Assembly: GCA_044221805.1 (NCBI GenBank)
Contig: JBGAOK010000003.1
Coordinates: 14,815-78,814 of the forward strand
DNA: 64,000 bases
Source: Meridianimarinicoccus sp044221805
GTDB taxonomy: Bacteria; Pseudomonadota; Alphaproteobacteria; Rhodobacterales; Rhodobacteraceae
Direction: 5' to 3'
Numbering within the stretch: the first letter of the stretch is position 1; each line of letters begins with the position of its first letter. The translations under genes were made by a program, and so were the position numbers. Below, piece by piece: positions 56,081 to 64,000 of the stretch. A model generated the notes under the pieces. That model saw only the letters and a program-made list of their open reading frames with translations, did no database searches and was not told where the DNA came from.

Positions 56081-56956
56081 ATGGAAGGACCGAACGTGAC
56101 CCTGACCCCGTTTCTTGACGGTGAACTGACCGCGGCCGAGCTGGATCCGCTGAAGGCGCGGTTCCGGGTCATCCCGGTGCCGCTGGAACGCACCGTGTCC
56201 TATGGCGCGGGCACCGCGTCCGGACCGGCCGCGCTGCTGGACGCCAGCACCCAGCTGGAACGGCTGTGGCGCGGCGGCGAGCCCTGCGCGGCGGGGATCG
56301 TCACCGAGGAGGCCGTGGACTGCACCGGCCCCTTGCCGGCCGTGATGGCGCGGATCGCCGCAAGGACCGAGGCGGCGACGGTCGCCGGCCGGATCCCGGT
56401 GGTGATCGGCGGCGAGCACAGCCTGAGCTATGGCGCCGTGACCGGCGTGGCCCGCGCCCTGAACGACCGGCGCATCGGCATCGTGCAGATCGATGCCCAT
56501 GCCGACCTGCGCCGCGCCTATCACGGCGAGCGGCATTCCCATGCCTCGGTGATGCAATTGCTGGCCGAGGAAGAGGGCATCCCGCTGGCCCAGTTCGGCG
56601 TCCGCGCCCTGTGTGCGGAAGAGGCCGAGCGGCGCCGCGCGCTTGGCGTCTTCTTCCGCGATGCCGAGGATCTGGTCAGCGCCAACCTGCACGCCGTCGA
56701 CCTGCCGGCGGATTTTCCCGAGCACGTCTATGTCAGCTTCGATGTCGACGGGCTGGATCCATCCTTCCTGCCGGCGACCGGCACGCCGGTGCCGGGGGGG
56801 CTGGGCTTCTGGCAGGCGATCCACCTGGTCGAGCACGCCTTGAAGGGAAGGCGCATGATCGGCTGCGACGTGGTGGAACTGGCCCCGGCGCCGGGCAGCG
56901 CAGTCTCGGATTTCGCCGCCGCGCAGGTATGCTATGCCCTGATGGCGATGGCCTGA
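56081..56956 (+). CDS. speB: Agmatinase / ureohydrolase
   Basis: A 291-residue ureohydrolase with the two-manganese site: GGEHS (His113), DAHADLR (138-142) and SFDVDGLDPSFLP. It cleaves agmatine to putrescine and urea, linking SpeA to the carboxyspermidine route. An in-frame GTG at 56096 with GGAAGGA just upstream is an alternative start and may be the real one. An arginase-like or guanidino-hydrolase role is possible, but the operon argues for agmatine. Confidence 0.88.
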   Translation: MEGPNVTLTPFLDGELTAAELDPLKARFRVIPVPLERTVSYGAGTASGPAALLDASTQLERLWRGGEPCAAGIVTEEAVDCTGPLPAVMARIAARTEAATVAGRIPVVIGGEHSLSYGAVTGVARALNDRRIGIVQIDAHADLRRAYHGERHSHASVMQLLAEEEGIPLAQFGVRALCAEEAERRRALGVFFRDAEDLVSANLHAVDLPADFPEHVYVSFDVDGLDPSFLPATGTPVPGGLGFWQAIHLVEHALKGRRMIGCDVVELAPAPGSAVSDFAAAQVCYALMAMA

Positions 56957-57050
56957 CGGGCAGGGGATTCCCTTTCCGGCGCAGGTCGCGCAAACTGGAC
57001 ACGCGGGCAAACCGCGCGCCACGAGGCCGACACGAGCAGGGGATCGGACG

Positions 57051-58286
57051 ATGACAATGACCAGACGGGGCGCCCTCGGGCTTCTCGCCATGACCGCGCT
57101 GGCGTCCTGTGCCGGCGGGGCGAGCGCGCCGAAGCAGACCACCAAGACGGTCTGGCTGGTGGTACCGGACGCAGGCTTCGACGCCTGGCTGGCGGGGTTC
57201 CGCAGCCGCGCGCTGGCGCAGGGCGTGTCGCCCGCGACCTTCGACGCCGCCTTCCGCGAAACCGGCTTCATCCCGGCGGTGATCGAGAAGGACCGCAACC
57301 AGACCGAATTCACCCGCACCACCGAGGATTATCTGGCGATCGCCGCCTCGGAGGAACGGGTGTCGCTGGGGCGCCAGGATCTGGCCCGCTATGGCAACAC
57401 GCTGGACCAGATCGAGGCGCGCTATGGCGTCGAGAAGGAGACCGTGGCGGCGGTCTGGGGCATGGAAAGCTTCTATGGCACCCGCCGGGGCGATGCGCCG
57501 GTGGTGGGCGCGCTGGCCACGCTGGGCTATGAGGGCCGGCGCGGGGACTTCTTCGAGCAGCAGCTGGTTGCGGCGCTGAAGATCCTGCAGAACGGCGATG
57601 TCTCGGTCGACGGCATGACCGGCAGCTGGGCCGGGGCGATGGGCCACACCCAGTTCATCCCGACCTCGTACCTGGCCTATGCGGTCGATTTCAACGGCGA
57701 CGGCCGGCGCGACATCTGGTCGGACGACCCGACCGACGCGCTGGCCTCTACCGCGGCCTATCTCAAGCGCGCCGGCTGGAAGTACGGTCAGCCCTGGGGG
57801 CTGGAGGTCAAGCTGCCGGCGGGCTTCAACACCGCGCAGGCCGGCCGCGGCAAGGGCAAGAGCCCCTCGGCCTGGGCGGCGCAGGGGGTCAGGGACATGA
57901 ACGGCAACGTGGTGCCGGATTACGGCACCGCCTCGATCCTGCTGCCCGCCGGCGCCTCCGGCCCGGCCTTCATGATCTTCAACAATTTCAACGTGATATT
58001 GCGCTACAACAACGCCGAGAACTATGCGCTGGGGATCGGCCACCTGTCCGACCGGCTGGAAGGCGGCCCGCCGATCCGCGGCACCTTCCCGCCCGACAAG
58101 TACGGCATGACGATCCAGGACCGGCGCGAGATGCAGAAGCGGCTGACCGCGGCCGGCTATGACACCAACGGGGCCGATGGCGTGGTGGGGCCGGCGACCC
58201 TGAAGGCGATCGCGGCCTATCAGCAGGCCAACGGCCTGCCGGTCACCGGCGAGCCGTCGCTGGCGCTGCTGGCCAGCCTGAGCTGA
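57051..58286 (+). CDS. Lipoprotein lytic murein transglycosylase (MltB-like)
   Basis: A 411-residue cell-wall lyase. It has a type II signal with lipobox LASC (Cys20), the SLT-like catalytic domain with Glu139 in VWGMESFYG, GSWAGAMGHTQFIPTSYLAYAVDFNGDGRRDIW, and a C-terminal peptidoglycan-binding domain (QDRREMQKRLTAAGYDTNGADGVVGPATLKAIAAYQ). It makes 1,6-anhydromuropeptides and helps growth and insertion of envelope machines. It is a single gene downstream of speB and convergent with the aldo/keto reductase. Confidence 0.94.
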   Translation: MTMTRRGALGLLAMTALASCAGGASAPKQTTKTVWLVVPDAGFDAWLAGFRSRALAQGVSPATFDAAFRETGFIPAVIEKDRNQTEFTRTTEDYLAIAASEERVSLGRQDLARYGNTLDQIEARYGVEKETVAAVWGMESFYGTRRGDAPVVGALATLGYEGRRGDFFEQQLVAALKILQNGDVSVDGMTGSWAGAMGHTQFIPTSYLAYAVDFNGDGRRDIWSDDPTDALASTAAYLKRAGWKYGQPWGLEVKLPAGFNTAQAGRGKGKSPSAWAAQGVRDMNGNVVPDYGTASILLPAGASGPAFMIFNNFNVILRYNNAENYALGIGHLSDRLEGGPPIRGTFPPDKYGMTIQDRREMQKRLTAAGYDTNGADGVVGPATLKAIAAYQQANGLPVTGEPSLALLASLS

Positions 58287-58307
58287 GCTGGGCGGGGTCC
58301 GGGGGCT

Positions 58308-59312
58308 TCAGCAGAAGCGCTCGGGCCCGATCCATTGCGGGACCGAATAGCGGTCGCCATGGGCCCAGCCGACCGGCAGGGCGGTCTCGATCGCGGCGAT
58401 CAGGTCCGGGGCCAGGGGCGCTTCGGCGCCCCGCGCCAGTTCGGCCAGATGCGCCGGGGAGCGGGTGCCGGGGATTGGGATCACGCCCGCGCCCCGGGAC
58501 AGCAGCCAGCCGATCGCCAGCGCCGCGGCGGGCAACCCGGCCTCGGCCGCCAGCCGGCGGAAGGGGTCGGTCGCCGCCCGGTTCAGGGCCAGGGTTTCGG
58601 GCTGGAAGCGGGGATTGTCGCGGAAGAACGGGCTCGCGGTCAGGGCCGGGGGCTCGGGCCCCCGGTCAGTCAGCAGGCCCCGACCGACCGGCGAGAAAGC
58701 CACCAGCGCGGTGCCGAGTTCTGCGCAGGCCTGCACCAGACCCAGGTCCGGGGCCCGGGTCGCCAGCGAATATTCCGACTGCACCGCCGCCACCGGATGC
58801 ACCATGGCGGCCCGGCGCAGCGAGGTCGGCGCGATCTCGGAAAAGCCGAAGGCGCCGATCTTGCCGGCCCGCTGGAACCCGGCAAGGCTTTCGGTCACCG
58901 CCTCGATGTCGTGGCGGGTGTCGCGCCGGTGGACATAGAACAGGTCCACCCTGTCCACGCCCAGCCGGGCGAGGCTGGCGTCCAGTTCGGCCTCCAGATG
59001 GGCGCGGCTGTTGTCGATGCCGCGTTCGCCGGTTTCGGGGTCGTGGCGGATGCCGGCCTTGGTGGCGATGCGGAAATGCCCCCGCGCCGCCGGCCCGCGC
59101 CGGGCCAGATAGCGGCCGATGATCGTCTCGGACAGGCCCATCCCGTAGATGTTCGCCGTGTCCAGGTGGTCGATGCCCAGGTCCCGCGCCGCGTCGAGCA
59201 GGGCATGGGCTTCGGTTTCCGAGCAGGGGCCGTAGAAGTTCGAGAACGACATGGCGCCGATGCCGATGGCCGAGACCGTCGGCCCCGCCTGGCCGAGTTG
59301 CCGTCTGAGCAT
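58308..59312 (-). CDS. Aldo/keto reductase
   Basis: A 334-residue TIM-barrel NADPH oxidoreductase. The catalytic tetrad is visible: Asp51 and Tyr56 in HLDTANIYG, Lys85 in IATKAGIRH, His128 in FYVHRRD. C-terminal cofactor contacts are in IPIPGTRSPAHLAE. It is similar to the YakC/AKR13 group. Start MLRRQLGQAG at 59312 is chosen over a long low-complexity extension. The substrate is unknown. Confidence 0.92.
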   Translation of the reverse strand: MLRRQLGQAGPTVSAIGIGAMSFSNFYGPCSETEAHALLDAARDLGIDHLDTANIYGMGLSETIIGRYLARRGPAARGHFRIATKAGIRHDPETGERGIDNSRAHLEAELDASLARLGVDRVDLFYVHRRDTRHDIEAVTESLAGFQRAGKIGAFGFSEIAPTSLRRAAMVHPVAAVQSEYSLATRAPDLGLVQACAELGTALVAFSPVGRGLLTDRGPEPPALTASPFFRDNPRFQPETLALNRAATDPFRRLAAEAGLPAAALAIGWLLSRGAGVIPIPGTRSPAHLAELARGAEAPLAPDLIAAIETALPVGWAHGDRYSVPQWIGPERFC

Positions 59313-59382
59313 GTCCGTCTCCTGTGCCCGGTGCCGGGGGCAGGCTGGCGCGGCCGGACAGCGGGTGCAAGGGGCGGATGGG

Positions 59383-60150
59383 TCAGTGGGTGCCGGGGGC
59401 GGCGATGCGGACCGCGGCCTCGCCCAGGGCGGCGCGGACGGCACGGGCCATCGCGACCGCGTCAGGGGTGTCGCCATGCAGGCAGATCGTGTCGATCCGG
59501 GTCGGAATCCGGTGGCCGGTGGCGGTGAGGATGCCGCCCGCGACCACCATGTCGACCATGCGCCAGGCCGCGGTCTCGGGGTCGTGGATCAGCGCCCCGG
59601 GCAGCCGCCGGTCGACCAGCGTCGCATCGGGGTTATAGGCGCGGTCGGCGAAAATCTCGTTGGCATAGGCGCATTTGAGGTCCATCGCGGCGGCTTCCAT
59701 CGGGGTGGCGGCCAGCACGAAGACGGTCAGATCCGGGTCGATGTCGAGCGCGGCCGCGAAGGCGGCGCGGGCCATCACCTCGTCCTCGGCGGCCATGTTC
59801 GAGAGCGCGCCGTGCAGCTTCACATGGGCCAGCCGCCCGCCCGCCGCGCGGGCCATCCCTGCCGCCGCGGCGACCTGGTAGCGGACGCTGTTCTTCAGGC
59901 TTTCCAGCGGCATCTCGATGCGGCGGCGGCCGAAGCCGACCACGTCGGCGAAGCCCGGATGGGCGCCGATCGCCACGCCCCGGTCGACCGCCAGCGCCAT
60001 GGTGCGGGCCATCACGTCCGGATCGCCGGCATGGAAGCCGCAGGCGACGCTGGCCGAGGTGACCAGACCCAGAAGCTCTGCATCGGCGCCCATCTGCCAG
60101 GGGCCGAAGCTTTCACCCATGTCGGCGTTCAGATCGACGCGGTGGGTCAT
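59383..60150 (-). CDS. pxpA: 5-oxoprolinase subunit A (LamB/YcsF)
   Basis: A 255-residue LamB/YcsF protein. Typical segments are VDLNADMGESFG at the N-terminus, SVACGFHAGDPDVM, and HVKLHGALSNMAAEDE. With PxpB and PxpC it forms an ATP-dependent 5-oxoprolinase that returns pyroglutamate to glutamate. It lies 63 bp downstream of pxpC on the same strand. Confidence 0.94.
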   Translation of the reverse strand: MTHRVDLNADMGESFGPWQMGADAELLGLVTSASVACGFHAGDPDVMARTMALAVDRGVAIGAHPGFADVVGFGRRRIEMPLESLKNSVRYQVAAAAGMARAAGGRLAHVKLHGALSNMAAEDEVMARAAFAAALDIDPDLTVFVLAATPMEAAAMDLKCAYANEIFADRAYNPDATLVDRRLPGALIHDPETAAWRMVDMVVAGGILTATGHRIPTRIDTICLHGDTPDAVAMARAVRAALGEAAVRIAAPGTH

Positions 60151-60213
60151 GGCAGGGTCCGTCGGATGCGTGTCGGAATCTTGTAGGAGTCGTGTAGGAG
60201 TCCCGTGATGCGC

Positions 60214-61248
60214 CTAATCGGGGCCGTTGTCATCGGTTTCGTCATCCCCGGTGGTGACGCCGCCGATCAGCTGGTGGCTCAGCAGGTCGGCGATCTCGGC
60301 CGGATCGCGGACCAGCGACCGGGTGCGGCCGGCCAGCCCGGCCGCCGCGGCCGCCTGGGCCCGGTGGTCGGCCAGCGCCGTGGCCCGGTCGACGAAGCCG
60401 AAGCGCAGGGCGGCGCCGGGCGGGGCCTGCAGCACGATCGCCAGGTCGTCGGGGACCACGGTGCCGATCCGCGGATAGCCGCCGATGGTCTGGCAGTCGG
60501 GGCCGAGGACGAAGGGCGCGCCGTCGCCGGTCATCTGGATGTCGCCGGGCACGATCGGCTCGGACAGCAGCGCAAGTTGGCCGCGGGCCGCGAAGGGGGC
60601 GCCCTCATGGGCCAGACGCACCCCCTGCCGGTTGCCGCGGGGGTCGCGGGTGAAGCCGGTTGCGGCGAAGCGAGCGCGGGTGGCGGCGTCGAACAGCCCG
60701 GTTTGCGGCCCGGGGATGACCCGCACCCAGCCGCCGGCGAAGCGGTCCGCGGGATCGAGGATGCGGCCGACCGGCCCGCCCCGGTCGGGGCCAAGGGGGA
60801 TCACATCGCCCGCCGCCAGCGCGCGGCCGAGGCCGGCGGCGGGCAGGACCGACCGGCTGCCATGCAGGGCCGGCGTCGCGATCCCGCCGGCAAGGGTGAG
60901 ATAGCCGTAGACGCCCGCCAGCGCCGGGCCGATCCGCAGCACCTGTCCGGGTTCCAGCCTGTGGCTGGCGCTCCACGCCTGCGGCGTGCTGTCCCGGCTG
61001 GCCCGCATCGGCGCACCGGTCAGCGCGAAGCGCAGCGGCTGGGTGGCGGTGAAGCTGCCCCCGGTTCCGGCCATCTCGAGCGCGGCGGTGTCCGGGGGGA
61101 TGGCCAGCAGCGCCGCCGCCTCGTCCAGCGCCTGCCGGTCGGCCGCACCCCCCGCGGCCAGCCCGAAGGCCAGCGTGCCGCGCCGGCCGCGATCCTGGAC
61201 GGTCACCGCGGGACCGGCCTGCCGGACATGCAGCGCCGGGCCGGTCAT
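60214..61248 (-). CDS. pxpC: 5-oxoprolinase subunit C (biotin-dependent carboxyltransferase family)
   Basis: A 344-residue protein of the KipA/allophanate-hydrolase subunit 2 family: VTVQDRGRRGTLAFGLAAGGAAD, LEPGQVLRIGPALAGVYGYLTLAGGI, and GFTRDPRGNRQGVRLAHEGAPF. Start MTGPALHVRQAGP at 61248 overlaps the stop of pxpB by 4 bp; the very long frame upstream is a shadow. It works as the activating half of the PxpBC complex. Confidence 0.93.
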   Translation of the reverse strand: MTGPALHVRQAGPAVTVQDRGRRGTLAFGLAAGGAADRQALDEAAALLAIPPDTAALEMAGTGGSFTATQPLRFALTGAPMRASRDSTPQAWSASHRLEPGQVLRIGPALAGVYGYLTLAGGIATPALHGSRSVLPAAGLGRALAAGDVIPLGPDRGGPVGRILDPADRFAGGWVRVIPGPQTGLFDAATRARFAATGFTRDPRGNRQGVRLAHEGAPFAARGQLALLSEPIVPGDIQMTGDGAPFVLGPDCQTIGGYPRIGTVVPDDLAIVLQAPPGAALRFGFVDRATALADHRAQAAAAAGLAGRTRSLVRDPAEIADLLSHQLIGGVTTGDDETDDNGPD

Positions 61249-61982
61249 GGCAGCGCCTCGGCTTCGGCGCCGCCGGCGGGGTCCCGGGCCAGCGCGGCGA
61301 GCTCGGCCGCCGGGACCGGGTGGAAGCGGATCTCGTCCCCGGGGCGCAGCGGGAAGGGTTCCACCGTGCCGGGCCGGAACGGGCGGAAGGCGGTCAGCCC
61401 GACCGCGCGCCAGCCGGTGGGCATGGCGGCGGGAAACAGCACCATCTGGCGCACCGCGACCGCCAGCGTCCCGGCCGGCACCCGGTCGGTCAGCTGGCCC
61501 TGCCGGGGCAGATCCCAGCGCGGCGCCAGCGTGCCCAGATAGGGCATCCCCGGCGCGAAACCCAGCGCCAGCACCCGCAACGGGCGGGCGGTCAGGTCGG
61601 CCACGGCCCCGGCGGGGTCGAGCCCGGCCAGACCGGCGGCCTCGGCCAGGTCCGGTCCGGCGTCCTCCCCGAAGGCGGCCGGGACCGTCCACAGCCGCCG
61701 CCCGGCGGGCAGCGGCGCGGCCGCCCAGTCGCGCGCGGCGAGAAGGCCCGCCAGCCGGTCGCGCAGCGCCTCGGGGTCGGCCAGCGGGTCGCCGGCGACC
61801 TGCACCGCGCCCAGGGACAGCGCGGTCTCGATCACCCCGGGCCAGGCCTCGGCCTCGATCGCGGCGCGGAAGGCCAGCGCCGCCCGGTTGGCGCCGTCGT
61901 CCAGCCGGTCGGCGAAGCGCACCAGCCAGCCGCCCAGACCCAGCGGCAGGATGTCGGGCAGGGGCGGGGCGGGATCGGTCAT
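61245..61982 (-). CDS. pxpB: 5-oxoprolinase subunit B
   Basis: A 245-residue KipI/allophanate-hydrolase subunit 1 family protein: GWLVRFADRLDDGANRAALAFRAAI, then LALGFAPGMPYLGTLAPRWDLPR and VPAGTLAVAVRQMVLFP with GWRAVG. It pairs with PxpC. The gene follows the TauE-like permease gene by 9 bp, so permease and oxoprolinase genes form one unit. Confidence 0.93.
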   Translation of the reverse strand: MTDPAPPLPDILPLGLGGWLVRFADRLDDGANRAALAFRAAIEAEAWPGVIETALSLGAVQVAGDPLADPEALRDRLAGLLAARDWAAAPLPAGRRLWTVPAAFGEDAGPDLAEAAGLAGLDPAGAVADLTARPLRVLALGFAPGMPYLGTLAPRWDLPRQGQLTDRVPAGTLAVAVRQMVLFPAAMPTGWRAVGLTAFRPFRPGTVEPFPLRPGDEIRFHPVPAAELAALARDPAGGAEAEALP

Positions 61983-61991
61983 GGCGCCGGC

Positions 61992-62831
61992 TCAGGTCCC
62001 GCCATGCCAGAGGTCGAGGAACATCCGCGCCGAGGTCAGCGCCAGGAACAGCCCGAAGGACAGCCGCAGCGCCCGGCGCGGGATCGCATGGGCCAGCCGC
62101 ACGCCCACGCCGGCAAAGACCATGGTCAGGGGAATGATGATCGCCGCCGCGACGATGTTCACATAGCCCAGCGAGAAGGGCGGCAGCCCCTCGGCGCCGA
62201 GGCCGGTGAGGGCATAGACGATGGCGCCGGGCACGCCGATCAGGAAGCCGATCGCCGACGAGGTGCCCACTGCCCGGCGGATGTCGTAGCCGAGGAAGTT
62301 CAGAAGTGGCACGCAGACCGTGCCGCCGCCGATCCCCATCATCGCCGAGATGCCCCCGGCGAGGAAGCCCAGCAGCGCCCAGACCGGCTTCGTGAAGCTG
62401 CCCGGCTGCGGGCTGTCGGCGGGCTTGCGGACCACCATGTCCACGGCGACGATGGCGGCGACGCTGGCGAAGACCGCCACCAGCACGTCGGACGAGACGT
62501 AGCCAGCGAGAAGCGAGCCGGCCAGCACGCCCAGCAGGATCGACGGCGCCCAGAGCTTCAGGAGCGCCATGTCGATCGCGCCGCGCCGATGGTGCCCGAG
62601 ACTGGACGAGATCGAGGTGAAGACGATGGTGGCCAGCGAGGTGCCCACCGCCAACTGCATCGTCGCGTCGCCGGCGAAGCCCGCCCGGGTCAGCGCGAAA
62701 TAGAGCGCGGGCACGATGACGATGCCGCCGCCGACCCCCAGAAGCCCGGCGAGGACGCCGCCCGCGATGCCCGAGGCGACGGCGACGCCGATCAGGGTGA
62801 AAAAAGTCTGGGTGTCGAAACCTGCGATCAT
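61992..62831 (-). CDS. Sulfite exporter TauE/SafE family permease
   Basis: A 279-residue membrane protein with about eight hydrophobic segments and the two family repeats GVLAGLLGVGGGIVIVPALYF and AGGISAMMGIGGGTVCVPLLNFLGYDIRRAVGTSSA. TauE/SafE proteins export sulfite, sulfonates or small organic acids. Placement as first gene of the pxpB-pxpC-pxpA unit suggests transport of a compound tied to pyroglutamate or glutathione breakdown; this is inference. Confidence 0.9.
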   Translation of the reverse strand: MIAGFDTQTFFTLIGVAVASGIAGGVLAGLLGVGGGIVIVPALYFALTRAGFAGDATMQLAVGTSLATIVFTSISSSLGHHRRGAIDMALLKLWAPSILLGVLAGSLLAGYVSSDVLVAVFASVAAIVAVDMVVRKPADSPQPGSFTKPVWALLGFLAGGISAMMGIGGGTVCVPLLNFLGYDIRRAVGTSSAIGFLIGVPGAIVYALTGLGAEGLPPFSLGYVNIVAAAIIIPLTMVFAGVGVRLAHAIPRRALRLSFGLFLALTSARMFLDLWHGGT

Positions 62832-62972
62832 CGGAACTCCGCACGCAACCGGGACTGGGACTGCGCCCGTTTATCGGAGGTGGTCGCCGAAAAGTCGATC
62901 CGAAAGCACGGGATTCGCGCGGGCGCGCAAGTGCCTCTGGCCGGGGGCGCGATCACAACGGTCAGGAAAAGC

Positions 62973-63062
62973 TGGCGGAGAGACAGGGATTCGAACCCTG
63001 GGACCCCGTGAAGGGTCAACGGTTTTCGAGACCGCCCCGTTCGACCGCTCCGGCATCTCTCC
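62973..63062 (-). tRNA. tRNA-Ser(CGA)
   Basis: A 90-nt gene including an encoded CCA. The 5' acceptor strand GGAGAGA pairs with TCTCTCC followed by discriminator G. The anticodon loop CTCGAAA gives anticodon CGA, reading UCG. There is a long variable arm, as in serine tRNAs, and the T loop GGTTCGAATCC is normal. Confidence 0.96.
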
Positions 63063-63242
63063 GCGGTCTCGCGGCGATGTAGTCAAACCGCCGGGGGCGT
63101 GCAACCCCCATTTCGCAGCCCGTTCATGAGGATGTCGCAGGTGGGTCACGCGCGATGACCGGACTGTGTCCGGGGCGCCGGGCGGCCGAGGTTGCCAAGG
63201 CGCGGCCGAGACCGCATCATCGGCGCAGTCCCCGGAGGTGCC

Positions 63243-64000
63243 ATGCGTGTGATTGCCGCCCTTGCCATCGTGCTGTCGACCCTGCTGCCCGCGCTGCCGG
63301 CCTCTGCACAGGCGACGCGGGACAGTGACGCCATCCTTGCGGCGATGCAGACCGACGCGCTTCTCGCGGTGCTGCGGGACGAGGCCGTCCGGGCCGGCGA
63401 GGACCTGGCGGAAACCATGATGCCCGGCCGCACCGTGGCGGGCTGGACCCAGACCGTGGCGCGGATCAACGCGCCGTCCCGGACCGGGCCGATCCTGGGG
63501 ACCAGCTTCGCCGAGGCCCTGGAGGGCGGCCATGCCGGGGCGATCCTCGACTATCTCGAGGCGCCGCTGGGCCAGCGCATCGTCGGGCTGGAACTGTCGG
63601 CGCGCGAGGCGCTGCGCGACCCCTCGGTGCAGGACGCGGTGCTGGCGGACTATGCCGAGATGCGCCGCGAGGGCGATCCGCGCGCCGGCCAGATCGACGC
63701 CTTCATCAAGGTGAACGACCTGATCGACGCCAATGTGGTGGGCGCGCTGAACGCCAACGCGGCCTTCCTGAAGGGGATGGGCGCCGCCGCGTCGGGCGAT
63801 GCCGCCGACCGGCTGAGCGAGGCCGACATCCTGACCCAGGTCTGGCAGCAGGAACCGGAGCTGCGCGCCGAGACCGAGGACTGGGTGCGCGCCTTCGTGG
63901 CGCTGGCCTATCAGCCGCTGTCGGACGCCGAGATGGCCGACTACCTGGCCTTCACCGAGACCCCGGCGGGGCAGGCGATGAACCGGGCGCTGTTCAGTGC
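63243..64000 (+). CDS. Secreted DUF2059-like protein, partial at window edge
   Basis: This frame is open from the ATG at 63243 to the end of the window (over 250 codons). GGAGG sits 5 nt before the start. The N-terminus is a signal peptide (MRVIAALAIVLSTLLPALPASA). The mature part is helical and repeats a pattern seen in DUF2059-type periplasmic proteins: FAEALEGGHAGAILDYLEAPLGQRIVGLELSAREAL and AYQPLSDAEMADYLAFTETPAGQAMNRALF. The function is unknown, and the 3' end lies outside the window. Confidence 0.8.
   Translation, partial: MRVIAALAIVLSTLLPALPASAQATRDSDAILAAMQTDALLAVLRDEAVRAGEDLAETMMPGRTVAGWTQTVARINAPSRTGPILGTSFAEALEGGHAGAILDYLEAPLGQRIVGLELSAREALRDPSVQDAVLADYAEMRREGDPRAGQIDAFIKVNDLIDANVVGALNANAAFLKGMGAAASGDAADRLSEADILTQVWQQEPELRAETEDWVRAFVALAYQPLSDAEMADYLAFTETPAGQAMNRALFS

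Overview
The window reads as a chromosomal segment of a high-GC alphaproteobacterium of the Rhodobacterales (Rhodobacteraceae/Paracoccaceae). Evidence: most genes have very GC-rich third positions; there is a divergent phaZ/phaC locus followed by phaP-phaR; order-typical proteins of the DUF6477 and DUF6456 type occur; there is a VPLPA-CTERM surface protein; and polyamines are made by an SpeA / carboxyspermidine dehydrogenase / NspC / agmatinase set. No phage, insertion sequence, CRISPR array or rRNA operon was seen. One tRNA gene (Ser-CGA) is present.

Layout. 1-5.6 kb: end of a MATE exporter, aspartate aminotransferase, SdhE, a MarR regulator, glyoxalase I, ThyX, a cold-shock protein and an ArsC/Spx-like protein. 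5.6-7.4 kb: a visibly less GC-rich stretch with a long gene-poor part and an unusual protein of seven 38-residue repeats plus a PPC-like domain; its 3' end overlaps the 3' end of thrS. 7.4-13.5 kb: thrS, a CBS protein, an ArsR-SRPBCC fusion facing two alpha/beta hydrolases, and a methyltransferase. 13.4-18 kb: the polyhydroxyalkanoate locus (phaZ, phaC, phaP, phaR). 18-27.5 kb: a DegT-type aminotransferase, then a minus-strand operon with a polar amino-acid type ABC importer, two glutamine-synthetase-like ligases, a glutamine amidotransferase and a PuuB-like oxidase, which looks like a gamma-glutamyl-polyamine catabolic pathway with its own importer. 27.6-34.3 kb: TerB-like protein, VPLPA-CTERM protein, GYD protein, guaA, two Rhodobacterales-type regulators/hypotheticals, a lipoprotein and SufE. 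34.3-36.4 kb: a 50-residue membrane peptide and a 634-residue polytopic membrane protein of unknown function. 37-44.1 kb: deoC, a broken two-domain aldehyde dehydrogenase, and putA. 44.3-51.1 kb: nitrilase-family hydrolase, AEC transporter, and the housekeeping operon dacC-tmk-holB-tatD-MBL. 51.5-57 kb: the polyamine biosynthesis operon. 57-64 kb: lytic transglycosylase, aldo/keto reductase, pxpA, pxpB-pxpC, a TauE/SafE permease, tRNA-Ser and a partial secreted protein.

Most striking observations: (i) phaZ has lost its normal 3' end. Exactly where the homology stops, a 60-bp exact copy of an internal piece of the neighbouring methyltransferase gene begins, so the encoded depolymerase lacks the C-terminal histidine of its catalytic triad. 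(ii) The aldehyde dehydrogenase after deoC carries one frameshift and two stops within about 90 bp, while the rest of its second half stays open. (iii) Perfect CTGC-N3-GCAG palindromes lie upstream of both phaP and phaR, matching the reported PhaR operator. (iv) The polyamine biosynthesis operon has a strong hairpin in each of its first two intergenic spacers and two inverted repeats in its leader. (v) There is a repeat protein in an apparently acquired segment and a previously overlooked 50-residue membrane peptide with a strong ribosome binding site.
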